A stretch of DNA of 64,000 bases from Pseudomonadota bacterium (GTDB taxonomy: Bacteria > Pseudomonadota > Alphaproteobacteria > Acetobacterales > Acetobacteraceae): contig JAJZVV010000002.1 in NCBI GenBank assembly GCA_021845595.1, positions 1 to 64,000 of the forward strand. Reading direction: 5' to 3'. Under the pieces are notes generated by a model that saw only the letters and a list, made by a program, of their open reading frames with translations, searched no databases and was not told where the DNA came from. The position numbers and the translations under genes were made by a program. Each line of letters opens with the position of its first letter. The stretch's first letter is position 1. This document shows, one piece after another, positions 57,209-64,000 of this stretch.

Positions 57209-57905
57209 CGTGCCATCCCGGGCGACCGCCGATGCCGACCGGCGGGAGCGTATAAGCGGCGCCATGGCGTTCGACCCAGTCGCGGTAGTCATACCGCGCC
57301 CCGGGGAAGCCGATCAGGCGCCAGCCCGCCATCTGGCGGTTGCCGCCATGGATCGGGTCGGCGAAGAACCCCTCCATGGTCATCTGCAGCACCAGGTCGA
57401 ACCAGGCGCGTGCATTGACGCCGGCGAGCGACCGCGTGCCGTCCTCGATCTCGGACAGCAGCCGGTCCTGCCCCGCTGGCGGCAGCGCGGCGAATGCGCG
57501 GCCGACGAAAGCGGCGCGGCAATGGGCTTCGAGCGCGGCGAGGCCGGCGCGCATGCGCACGGCAGGCGTGAGCGGGGACTGCAGCCCCTGTTCCGGCGTT
57601 CCGTCCAGGAAGGGCGGCAGCAGGTAGAGGGACTCGCTGCGTCCGAACGGGCCGGCAAGCTGGCGGTCGATGAACAGGGCGCAGCCCGCCTCGCGGCCGC
57701 CGGGCCCGAGCTCGTCGGGTGGGATCAGCCGATCGACGATCGCCTCGAGGGTCGCCGCCTCGGCCAGGGTCAGCACCTGGTAGGGTCCCGGCAGGACTGG
57801 GTGAGGCGGAGGGCTTCCCGTCTGTGGCATCGGTGGGTTCGGGCCGGCGCAGGCGGCCAGCGCCAGCAATGCGGTCGAGGCCAGCCACGCGCGCCGACCC
57901 TGCAT
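57198..57905 (-). CDS. Gluconate 2-dehydrogenase-type small subunit, Tat lipoprotein
   Basis: This 235-residue escort subunit (subunit 3 family) stabilises and exports the large flavoprotein. The N terminus MQGRRAWLASTALLALAACAG combines a twin arginine (residues 4-5) with a lipobox (LAAC, Cys19); it is quoted here at its full short length of MQGRRAWLAS plus TALLALAACAG. The body has LTLAEAATLEAIVDRLIPPD and TMEGFFADPIHGGNRQMAGW, the block that marks the family. It is first of the small-large-cytochrome trio and lies 6 bases after the ppk2 stop. A lipid anchor on this subunit is less usual than a cleaved Tat signal. Confidence 0.9.
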   Translation of the reverse strand: MQGRRAWLASTALLALAACAGPNPPMPQTGSPPPHPVLPGPYQVLTLAEAATLEAIVDRLIPPDELGPGGREAGCALFIDRQLAGPFGRSESLYLLPPFLDGTPEQGLQSPLTPAVRMRAGLAALEAHCRAAFVGRAFAALPPAGQDRLLSEIEDGTRSLAGVNARAWFDLVLQMTMEGFFADPIHGGNRQMAGWRLIGFPGARYDYRDWVERHGAAYTLPPVGIGGRPGWHDAG

Positions 57906-57911
57906 GCCGGT

Positions 57912-58811
57912 CTAGTTCGGGTCGGTCGCGAGCTGCGCTCGCGCCGCGGCGATGAGGTCGCGCTGCGCCGCGGTAGGGGCGGGATAGCTGAGATCAAGCC
58001 GCTCCAGCGCCTCGATCATCGCCGCGACAACGAGCAGATGGGCGAACCATTTATGGTCTGCCGGGACGATGAACCACGGCGCATGCGGCTTCGCCGTGGC
58101 GGCGATAGCCTCCTCGTAGGCCGCTATGTAGCCATCCCAGTACTGTCGCTCGGCGAGGTCGGTGGGCCGATATTTCCAGTTCTTGTGCGGGTCGTCGAGC
58201 CGCGCGAGCAGCCGGCGCTTCTGTTCGGAGCGGGAGATGTGCAGGAAGAACTTCAGCACCACCATGCCCTGCCGCGCGAGATAGGTCTCGAAGGCGGCGA
58301 TGTCCTCGAACCGGTGCCGCCAGAACTCCTTGCCGTGCGCGGCGTGCGGCAGCCGCTGTGCGGCCAGCAGCTCCGGGTGCATCCTGACCACCAGAACGTC
58401 CTCGTAATGGCTTCGGTTGAAGATGCCGATCTGGCCGCGCGCCGGCAGCTTGCGCGTGACGCGCCAGAGGAATCCGTGGGCCAGCTCCTCCGCGCCGGGT
58501 TCCTTGAACGAGCTCACCTGCACACCCTGCGGGTTCACGCCCGACATCACGTGCTTGATGGTGCCGTCCTTGCCGCCGGCATCCATGGCCTGGAAGATGC
58601 ACAGCAGCGACCAGCGGTCCTGGGCGTAGAGCAGCGATTGCAGCTCCGCGAGGCGCTTCACGTCGCGGGCGAGAATGGTCTCGGCCTCGCCCTTGGCCAG
58701 ATCGAGTCCCGCGGTATCGGCCGGGTCGATATCGGCGAGGTGGAATTTCCGGCCGTCAGTGAGGCGGTAGCGGTCGAGAATCTTCTCGAGATGTGCGACC
58801 GAGGCGCCCAA
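57912..58811 (-). CDS. ppk2: Polyphosphate kinase 2 family protein
   Basis: This 299-residue kinase moves phosphate between polyphosphate and nucleotides. Walker A is in FQAMDAGGKDGTIKHVMSG, Walker B in IGIFNRSHYEDVLVVR, and the lid region in LARLDDPHKNWKYRPTDLAE. The single-domain size and GGKDG motif fit class I or III PPK2, which mostly phosphorylate ADP or AMP. No ATG is available; the best start is a TTG at 58811, two bases after the SDR stop, reading LGASVAHLEKILDRYRL. The long upstream frame is a shadow of the SDR gene. Confidence 0.88.
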   Translation of the reverse strand: MGASVAHLEKILDRYRLTDGRKFHLADIDPADTAGLDLAKGEAETILARDVKRLAELQSLLYAQDRWSLLCIFQAMDAGGKDGTIKHVMSGVNPQGVQVSSFKEPGAEELAHGFLWRVTRKLPARGQIGIFNRSHYEDVLVVRMHPELLAAQRLPHAAHGKEFWRHRFEDIAAFETYLARQGMVVLKFFLHISRSEQKRRLLARLDDPHKNWKYRPTDLAERQYWDGYIAAYEEAIAATAKPHAPWFIVPADHKWFAHLLVVAAMIEALERLDLSYPAPTAAQRDLIAAARAQLATDPN

Positions 58812-58813
58812 GG

Positions 58814-59569
58814 CTATACTGCCCGCTTGACCGCCAGCGGCCCGGGCGCCTGGCAGGTCGGCATGATCTCCATGCGGTTGACGTTGAAATGCGCCGGCAG
58901 CCCGACCACCCAGGCCGTGGCCTCGGCGATGTCCTCGGCGGTCAGCGGCTGGGTTCCGGCATAGACCGACGCGGCCTTGTCGGTATCGCCGCGAAACCGG
59001 ACGCTGCTGAACTCGGTGCCGCCGCACAGGCCGGGCTCCAGGTCCGTCACCCGCACCAGGGTGCCGACCAGATCGGCGCGCAGATTCAAACTGAACTGCT
59101 TCACGAACGCCTTGCTCGCCCCGTATACGTGCCCGCCCGGATAGGGGTAGGTGCCGGCGGTCGAGCCGATATTGACGATATGGCCGCGGTTGCGCTCGAC
59201 CATGCCGGGCAGGAGCGCGCGGGTCATATGGATGAGACCGGTGATGTTGGTCGCCACCATCTGGTCCCAGTCGGCCACGTTCGCGCGATGCGCGGGGTCG
59301 AGCCCGAGGGCGAGGCCGGCATTGTTGACCAGCACGTCCACGACCGACCAGCCGTCCGGCAAGGATCGCGGCAGCGCATCGACCGCCGCGAGGTCGGTCA
59401 CGTCGATCGGGAAGCCGAGCAGCGACGGCCCGAGCTCGGCGGCCAGCGCGTCCAGCCGGTCGCGCCGGCGTCCTGCCGCGATGACGCGGTGGCCGTCGCG
59501 GACGAAGCGCGTCGCGATGGCGCGGCCGAAGCCGGCGGTGGCGCCGGTGACGAAGACGGTCAAAGCCAT
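58814..59569 (-). CDS. SDR-family oxidoreductase (YdfG-like)
   Basis: This is a 251-residue classical short-chain dehydrogenase. It has VFVTGATAGFGRAIATRF for NADP (basic residues in AAGRRRDRLD favour NADP), DVLVNNAGLALG, NIGSTAGTYPYPGGHVYGASKAF with Ser and Tyr-x3-Lys of the active site, and a C-terminal VVGLPAHFNVNRMEIMPT. This pattern matches YdfG, a 3-hydroxy acid/serine and malonic semialdehyde reductase; a role with malonate semialdehyde is possible but unproven. It starts 40 bases after alaS. Confidence 0.92.
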   Translation of the reverse strand: MALTVFVTGATAGFGRAIATRFVRDGHRVIAAGRRRDRLDALAAELGPSLLGFPIDVTDLAAVDALPRSLPDGWSVVDVLVNNAGLALGLDPAHRANVADWDQMVATNITGLIHMTRALLPGMVERNRGHIVNIGSTAGTYPYPGGHVYGASKAFVKQFSLNLRADLVGTLVRVTDLEPGLCGGTEFSSVRFRGDTDKAASVYAGTQPLTAEDIAEATAWVVGLPAHFNVNRMEIMPTCQAPGPLAVKRAV

Positions 59570-59609
59570 GGCGTTGGTCCCCCTGGTCTCACATTCGCGA
59601 CGGCGCTGA

Positions 59610-62249
59610 TCAGGCGGCCAGCGCACTGCGTACGGCGGCGAGGGCAGCATCCGCCGCCGCCGCATCGGGCCCGCCGGCCTGTGCCAGGTCCGGTCGTCCG
59701 CCGCCGCCTTTGCCGCCCACCGCCGTGCTCGCCGCGCGCACCAGATCCACGGCGCTGAACCGCGGCGCCAGGTCCGGCGAAACGCCGACGACGATGCTCG
59801 CCTTCCCCTCGGCGGTCGAGACCAGCGCGACGACGCCGCTGCCGATCTGCTTCTGGATGGCGTCGGCCAGATTCTTCAGGTCGCGTGGTGGAACATCGCC
59901 GAGATTGCGCGCGGCGAGGCGGATGCCGTTGATATCCTCGACCGCGGCCGCACCGGCCCCGGTCGCGAGCTTTTTCTGCAGCTCGGCGATCTGCTGCTCG
60001 AAGCGCCGCCGCTCATCGAGCAGGATGGCGAGGCGCGCGGGCAGCTCGGCCGGCTGCACCCGGAGCCCCGCCGCGGCCTCGGCCAGCAGGCGCCGCTGCG
60101 CCGTCACAGCCTCCAGCGCGGCAGCGCCGGCGACCGCCTCGATCCGCCGCACGCCGGCGCTGACCCCGCCTTCGCCGACGATCTGCAACAGGCCGATATC
60201 GCCGGTGCGCGCGACATGGGTGCCGCCGCACAGCTCGATCGAGTAGGCTGCACGGTTGCCCTGGCCGCTTCCCATGGCGACCACCCGCACTTCCTCGCCG
60301 TATTTTTCACCGAACAGCGCCATCGCGCCCTCGGCCACGGCCGCTTCGGGGGTCATCAGCCGCGTCGTCACCGCACTGTTCTCGCGGATGCGGGCGTTGA
60401 CCTCGGCCTCCACCCAGGCCAGCTCCTCGGCGGTGATCGGCTTCGGATGGCTGACATCGAAGCGCAGCCGATCCGGCGCGTTCAGGCTGCCCTTCTGCGT
60501 CACGTGCTCGCCGAGGCGGCGGCGCAGCGCTTCGTGCAGCAGATGGGTCGCCGAATGGTGCGCGCGGATGGCGCTGCGCCGCGCATGGTCCACTGCGAGC
60601 AGCACCGGTGCGCCGACCCGCGCGCTGCCGGCCTCGACGCGGCCGACATGGACGAACAGATCGCCAAGCTTCTTCTGGGTATCGGTGACAGTGATGAGCA
60701 GCCCGTCGGCACCGGTGATGCGCCCCGTGTCGCCGACCTGGCCGCCGCTCTCGGCGTAGAACGGGGTCTGGTTGAGCACGACGGCGACCTCCGCCCCGAC
60801 CTCGGCCTGCTGGACCTGAACGCCGCCCTCGACCAGGGCGACGATGGTGCCCTCCGCGGTCTCGGTGGCGTAGCCGAGGAATTCGCTGGCGCCGACGCTT
60901 TGGCGGAGTTCGAACCAGACGCGCTCGGTCGCCGCCTCGCCGGACCCGACCCAGGCGGCGCGCGCGCGGGCCCGCTGCTCGGCCATCGCGGCCTCGAAAC
61001 CCTCGACATCGACGCCACGGCCCTGCTCGCGCAGCGCGTCCTGCGTCAGGTCGAGCGGAAAGCCGAACGTGTCGTAGAGGCGGAAGGCCACAGCCCCGGG
61101 CAGCGACTGGCCGGCACCGAGACGCTCGGTCTCCTCGCTCAGCAGGTGCAGGCCGCGCTCCAGCATCGCCTTGAAGCGGGTCTCCTCGAGCTCGAGCGTT
61201 TCGGTGATCAGGGTCTCGGCGCGGCCGAGTTCGGGGTAAGCCACGCCCATCTGGCGCACCAGCGCCGGCACCAGCCGGTGCATCAGCGGCGCGCGCGTGC
61301 CCATCATGTGCGCGTGGCGCATGGCGCGGCGCATGATGCGGCGCAGCACGTAGCCGCGCCCCTCGTTGGAGGGCAGAACGCCGTCGGCGATGAGGAACGA
61401 GGTCGCGCGCAGATGGTCGGCGATGACGCGATGGCTGACCTTGTGCGGCCCGTCCGGCGCGACCCCCGAGGCTTCGGCGGAGGCCATGATCAGCGCGCGC
61501 AGCGTGTCGGTATCGTAGTTGTCGTGCTTTCCCTGCATGATGGCGGCGACACGCTCGAGCCCCATGCCGGTGTCGATCGAAGGGCGCGGCAGCGGCGTGC
61601 GCACGCCGGGCGGTCCCTCCTCGAACTGCATGAACACCAGGTTCCAGATCTCGATGAACCGGTCGCCGTCCGCCTCGGCGCTGCCCGGCGGGCCGCCAGG
61701 CACGGACGCGCCGTGATCATAGAAGATTTCGGAGCAGGGCCCGCAGGGGCCGGTATCGCCCATGCGCCAGAAATTGTCCGCCGTATCGATGCGGATGATC
61801 CGGCTCTCCGGCAGGCCGGCAATTTTGCGCCAATGCGTAGCGGCCTCGTCATCATCGGCATAGACGGTGACGAGGAGGCGCTCGGCGGGAAGGCCGAAAT
61901 CGCGCGTCACCAGCTCCCAGGCATAGGCGATCGCTTGTTCCTTGAAATAGTCTCCGAAGCTGAAATTGCCCAGCATTTCGAAGAACGTGTGATGCCGGGC
62001 GGTGTAGCCGACATTGTCGAGGTCGTTGTGCTTGCCGCCGGCACGGACACATTTCTGCGCGGTTGCCGCGCGCTTGTAGGGGCGCTTCTCCTGACCGGTG
62101 AAGACGTTCTTGAACTGCACCATGCCGGCGTTGGTGAACAGCAGGGTCGGGTCGTTGCGCGGCACCAGGGGCGAGCTCGCCACCGGCTCATGGCCGTTGC
62201 GCGCGAAGAAATCGAGGAAGGCGGCGCGGATATCGTTGCTGGTCTGCAT
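59610..62249 (-). CDS. alaS: Alanine-tRNA ligase
   Basis: This class II aminoacyl-tRNA synthetase charges tRNA(Ala). It has 879 residues, the bacterial norm. The aminoacylation domain ([44 protein letters not shown]) is followed by the editing domain with the zinc motif [12 protein letters not shown] and [13 protein letters not shown], then the C-Ala domain ending in [15 protein letters not shown]. All catalytic and editing ligands are present. A 12-bp hairpin lies 26 bases upstream of its start in the leader. The SDR and ppk2 genes follow. Confidence 0.97.
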   Translation of the reverse strand: MQTSNDIRAAFLDFFARNGHEPVASSPLVPRNDPTLLFTNAGMVQFKNVFTGQEKRPYKRAATAQKCVRAGGKHNDLDNVGYTARHHTFFEMLGNFSFGDYFKEQAIAYAWELVTRDFGLPAERLLVTVYADDDEAATHWRKIAGLPESRIIRIDTADNFWRMGDTGPCGPCSEIFYDHGASVPGGPPGSAEADGDRFIEIWNLVFMQFEEGPPGVRTPLPRPSIDTGMGLERVAAIMQGKHDNYDTDTLRALIMASAEASGVAPDGPHKVSHRVIADHLRATSFLIADGVLPSNEGRGYVLRRIMRRAMRHAHMMGTRAPLMHRLVPALVRQMGVAYPELGRAETLITETLELEETRFKAMLERGLHLLSEETERLGAGQSLPGAVAFRLYDTFGFPLDLTQDALREQGRGVDVEGFEAAMAEQRARARAAWVGSGEAATERVWFELRQSVGASEFLGYATETAEGTIVALVEGGVQVQQAEVGAEVAVVLNQTPFYAESGGQVGDTGRITGADGLLITVTDTQKKLGDLFVHVGRVEAGSARVGAPVLLAVDHARRSAIRAHHSATHLLHEALRRRLGEHVTQKGSLNAPDRLRFDVSHPKPITAEELAWVEAEVNARIRENSAVTTRLMTPEAAVAEGAMALFGEKYGEEVRVVAMGSGQGNRAAYSIELCGGTHVARTGDIGLLQIVGEGGVSAGVRRIEAVAGAAALEAVTAQRRLLAEAAAGLRVQPAELPARLAILLDERRRFEQQIAELQKKLATGAGAAAVEDINGIRLAARNLGDVPPRDLKNLADAIQKQIGSGVVALVSTAEGKASIVVGVSPDLAPRFSAVDLVRAASTAVGGKGGGGRPDLAQAGGPDAAAADAALAAVRSALAA

Positions 62250-62274
62250 GCTCGGGCGGGCTTCCTGGGCGTCG

Positions 62275-62304
62275 ATCCGGGGAGAGGGTTCGCTCTCCCC
62301 GGAT
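62275..62304. terminator. Perfect hairpin between the beta-propeller gene and alaS
   Basis: ATCCGGGGAGAG (62275-62286) and CTCTCCCCGGAT (62293-62304) pair perfectly over 12 bases with a 6-base loop. It lies 57 bases after the upstream gene's stop and 26 bases before the alaS ATG on the minus strand. There is no U-run in either direction, so it may be a Rho-assisted terminator, an RNA processing/stability hairpin or an alaS leader element. Confidence 0.6.
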
Positions 62305-62360
62305 GTGTCACGAATCCAGCCGCACCGCCAGAGAGAGCGGTATGACGTGCCTCGACGGTC

Positions 62361-63566
62361 TCACGGCCAGGGCGTGGCGAAGGCCGCCGGCCCGCCCGGC
62401 AGATCGATCGTCGCCGTCGGCGTGAGGGTGCCATCCTGCCAGCGGAAGGCGATCAGCTTATGGTCGCGGAAATTCTGCGCCAGGATCATCCGTCCATCGC
62501 GCGAGAAGGCGATGCCCTGGGCCCAGCCGCCGGCGGGTGCTTCGGCCAGGCGTTTCAGACGTCGCCCGGCCTGCGTCGGCGCGCCGGGCTCGGGCGGCTG
62601 CACCGCGTAGAGGGTCAGCATGCCCTGATCATGGTAGAAGACGCTGCCGGGCGCCTTGATCGAGCCATTGATCGAAATCACCGCCATCATCGAGCCATCG
62701 GGCGAGAATTTCACCGATTCCGGCCCGGACGGCACCGGCACCGTGTCGATGACCCGCGGCGGGGTGGCCTTCATGTCGATCAGACTGACCGTGTCGACAT
62801 CGCCATCGCCGCGCCCGACGCTGGTGATCGCGGCGAGATCCCCGGCGGCATCGAGGTCCATGGTGTCAGGGGCGAATCCGGCCGTGAGCGGGCGTGGATC
62901 GACGGTGATGGTGGTGCCGGCGATGTGCAGCAGATTGATGGTGTTGTCGCCGGTGCGGCTGACCAGCGCGGTCTTGCCGTCACGGCTGATGATGAGCCCC
63001 TGCGGGATCGACTTGGGGTTGCCGAGATCGACGGTGCCGGCGGGGCTCAGACTGTGGCCGGCGATGGTGAACACGGAGACCGTTCCGGCATTGCGGTTGG
63101 TCACCAGCGCCATGGTGCCGTCCGGCGTGATGCGGACGGCGGTCGCGCCGGTGCCGGCATGCACCGTCTGAACCACGCGGGGCGGCGAGGCGGTGAGATC
63201 GAGCACGCTCACCCGATCATCCGGCGAGGCCCCGTCCGGCGAGGCCGGATCGGCCTTGGTCGAGGCGGTGACGAGGGCGTAGCTGGCGTCGGGGGCGATG
63301 GCGATCGCCATCGGCGGGCCGATGTCGCTGAACGGGACATCGACCGTGGTGACGAGGCGGGGCGGGAACGACGAAACGTCGATCACGGAGACATTGTCGG
63401 GTTTGGCGTTGGGCAGACCGCGCGGTTTGCCGTCGACGACCGTCGTATGGTTGTCGTTGCCCGAGAGCGCGATGTCCGGCGCCGCGGCCCGCGACGTGAG
63501 AGCTGTCCCGGCGAGCAGCGCGATCGCGCAGAGCGTCCGGCCTGCGAGTGCGGATGGGCTTGGCAT
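62361..63566 (-). CDS. Secreted YncE-like beta-propeller protein
   Basis: This 401-residue protein begins with a signal peptide (MPSPSALAGRTLCAIALLAG, cleaved near SRAAA). The rest consists of repeated 40-50 residue blades with VSVIDVSSFPPRLVTTVDVP, VSVLDLTASPPRVVQTVHAG and VSVFTIAGHSLSPAGTVDLG, as in YncE/PQQ-dependent-like seven-bladed propellers. Blades repeat the pattern D/N-N-T-I/V-(S/N)-(V/L)-(I/L) ... PDG. No enzyme motif is clear; lactonase-type activity is possible. The ATG has GGGGAGA upstream. It stands alone, divergent from the livG-like gene, with a hairpin after its stop. Confidence 0.8.
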   Translation of the reverse strand: MPSPSALAGRTLCAIALLAGTALTSRAAAPDIALSGNDNHTTVVDGKPRGLPNAKPDNVSVIDVSSFPPRLVTTVDVPFSDIGPPMAIAIAPDASYALVTASTKADPASPDGASPDDRVSVLDLTASPPRVVQTVHAGTGATAVRITPDGTMALVTNRNAGTVSVFTIAGHSLSPAGTVDLGNPKSIPQGLIISRDGKTALVSRTGDNTINLLHIAGTTITVDPRPLTAGFAPDTMDLDAAGDLAAITSVGRGDGDVDTVSLIDMKATPPRVIDTVPVPSGPESVKFSPDGSMMAVISINGSIKAPGSVFYHDQGMLTLYAVQPPEPGAPTQAGRRLKRLAEAPAGGWAQGIAFSRDGRMILAQNFRDHKLIAFRWQDGTLTPTATIDLPGGPAAFATPWP

Positions 63567-63829
63567 GTTTTCTCCCCTGGCATTGTGGGGTGAAGAATAG
63601 CGCCGGAGACTGGCGCGGCGGAAGGGCGCGAACGACGTCTGCGGAATTCGCAGGACCGATAAGCGGCTGAGGAATGGCTTGCCCCTCCGGGCCGCTTCGT
63701 CTAATTTCGCGATCTCCGGATCGGGCTCTGTCCCGCCGGCGCGATCGACAACGAAACAATGGGCTGCAAGGGCCCAATCGGGGGGGCGAGCGTGGCAAGC
63801 GCGACCGGGTGCGGCGTGCGGGTGCAGCG
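63567..63829. other. Divergent intergenic region
   Basis: This 263-base gap separates the beta-propeller gene and the livG-like gene. It should contain both promoters; I see no convincing consensus pair. A short inverted repeat, TGGGC/GCCCA, surrounds 63760. Confidence 0.4.
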
Positions 63830-64000
63830 ATGAGCGGAGTGAGTGGCGTGTTGCTCGAGATCCGCGATGTCGCCATGCGCTTTGGCGGCGTGGTTGCGCT
63901 GGCGGGTGTTTCGTTCGATGTCGGGCGGCGGGAAATCTGCGGCCTGATCGGGCCGAATGGGTCGGGCAAGACGACCCTGTTCAACTGCATCAGCGGCATC
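63830..64000 (+). CDS. livG: LivG-like branched-chain amino acid ABC transporter ATPase (5' part only)
   Basis: Only the first 57 codons are in the window. The start MSGVSGVLLEIRDVAMRFGG leads into GVVALAGVSFDVGRREICGL and the Walker A motif GPNGSGKTTLFNCISG, with the LFN that typifies LivG and related HAAT-family ATPases. The rest runs past the window edge, so signature and Walker B motifs are unseen. No livH/M or binding-protein gene precedes it; it begins a new rightward operon. Confidence 0.85.
   Translation, partial: MSGVSGVLLEIRDVAMRFGGVVALAGVSFDVGRREICGLIGPNGSGKTTLFNCISGI

Noticed and set aside
60216-62345. 709-codon plus-strand frame opposite alaS
   Set aside because: alaS is complete with both domains; the antisense frame is a codon-bias artefact.

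Overview
The window is a 64 kb stretch of a very GC-rich chromosome with a dense, operon-rich layout and strong third-position G/C bias, so most reading frames opposite real genes stay open. The gene content points to an alphaproteobacterium, most likely Acetobacteraceae (Rhodospirillales): a giant Ala/Gly/Thr/Leu repeat protein ending in a Hint domain, a Tat-dependent FAD/cytochrome c dehydrogenase of the gluconate/sorbitol type, a ligase-associated DEXH helicase with its metallophosphoesterase, and the mltB-rlpA-dacA-tmk-holB-metG-tatD-MBL gene order. The family assignment is inference from gene families; no rRNA or tRNA is visible to confirm it.

0-14 kb is a reductive pyrimidine degradation island. 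A RutR-like TetR regulator, dihydropyrimidinase and an MHS-type transporter run leftwards. Divergent from them run preT, preA, a beta-ureidopropionase-like hydrolase and a complete THI5-like ABC transporter. A near-perfect RutR operator lies between the two arms. Leftward ald and mmsA follow; they would handle the alanine and malonate semialdehyde formed from beta-alanine. The linking beta-alanine aminotransferase is not in the window.

14-25.7 kb carries DNA-damage and housekeeping genes: Lhr-type helicase, PdeM phosphoesterase, photolyase, a second metallophosphatase, a P-type ATPase with a 25-bp tandem repeat at its 3' end, SixA, a CHAD protein and a membrane-anchored degenerate SNase-like protein. 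Citrate synthase follows at 25.8-27.2 kb.

27-35.3 kb is a tightly packed leftward operon, mltB to the MBL-fold hydrolase, joining cell-wall remodelling, dTMP supply, replication clamp loading and Met-tRNA charging. MmgE/PrpD is divergent from it. 37-42.5 kb holds the 1855-residue Hint protein, a translationally coupled 57-codon gene and an N-formylglutamate amidohydrolase. Just downstream, on the minus strand, is a strong candidate small RNA with an anti-Shine-Dalgarno core, a good intrinsic terminator, a sigma70-like promoter and PhaR-like TGC-N3-GCA sites.

43.8-48 kb has a lytic transglycosylase, an epimerase, a CaiB-type CoA-transferase and a split TPP decarboxylase; 48-52.5 kb an RND efflux pair; 52.5-62.3 kb gshB, a SirB1-like protein, the three-subunit dehydrogenase, PPK2, an SDR and alaS; then a beta-propeller gene and the first 57 codons of a LivG-like ABC ATPase cut by the window edge.

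Four intergenic loci (1-125, 14121-14222, 17998-18106, 27156-27293) each carry two adjacent palindromes with different arm sequences but shared architecture. They look like one dispersed, structure-conserved repeat family.
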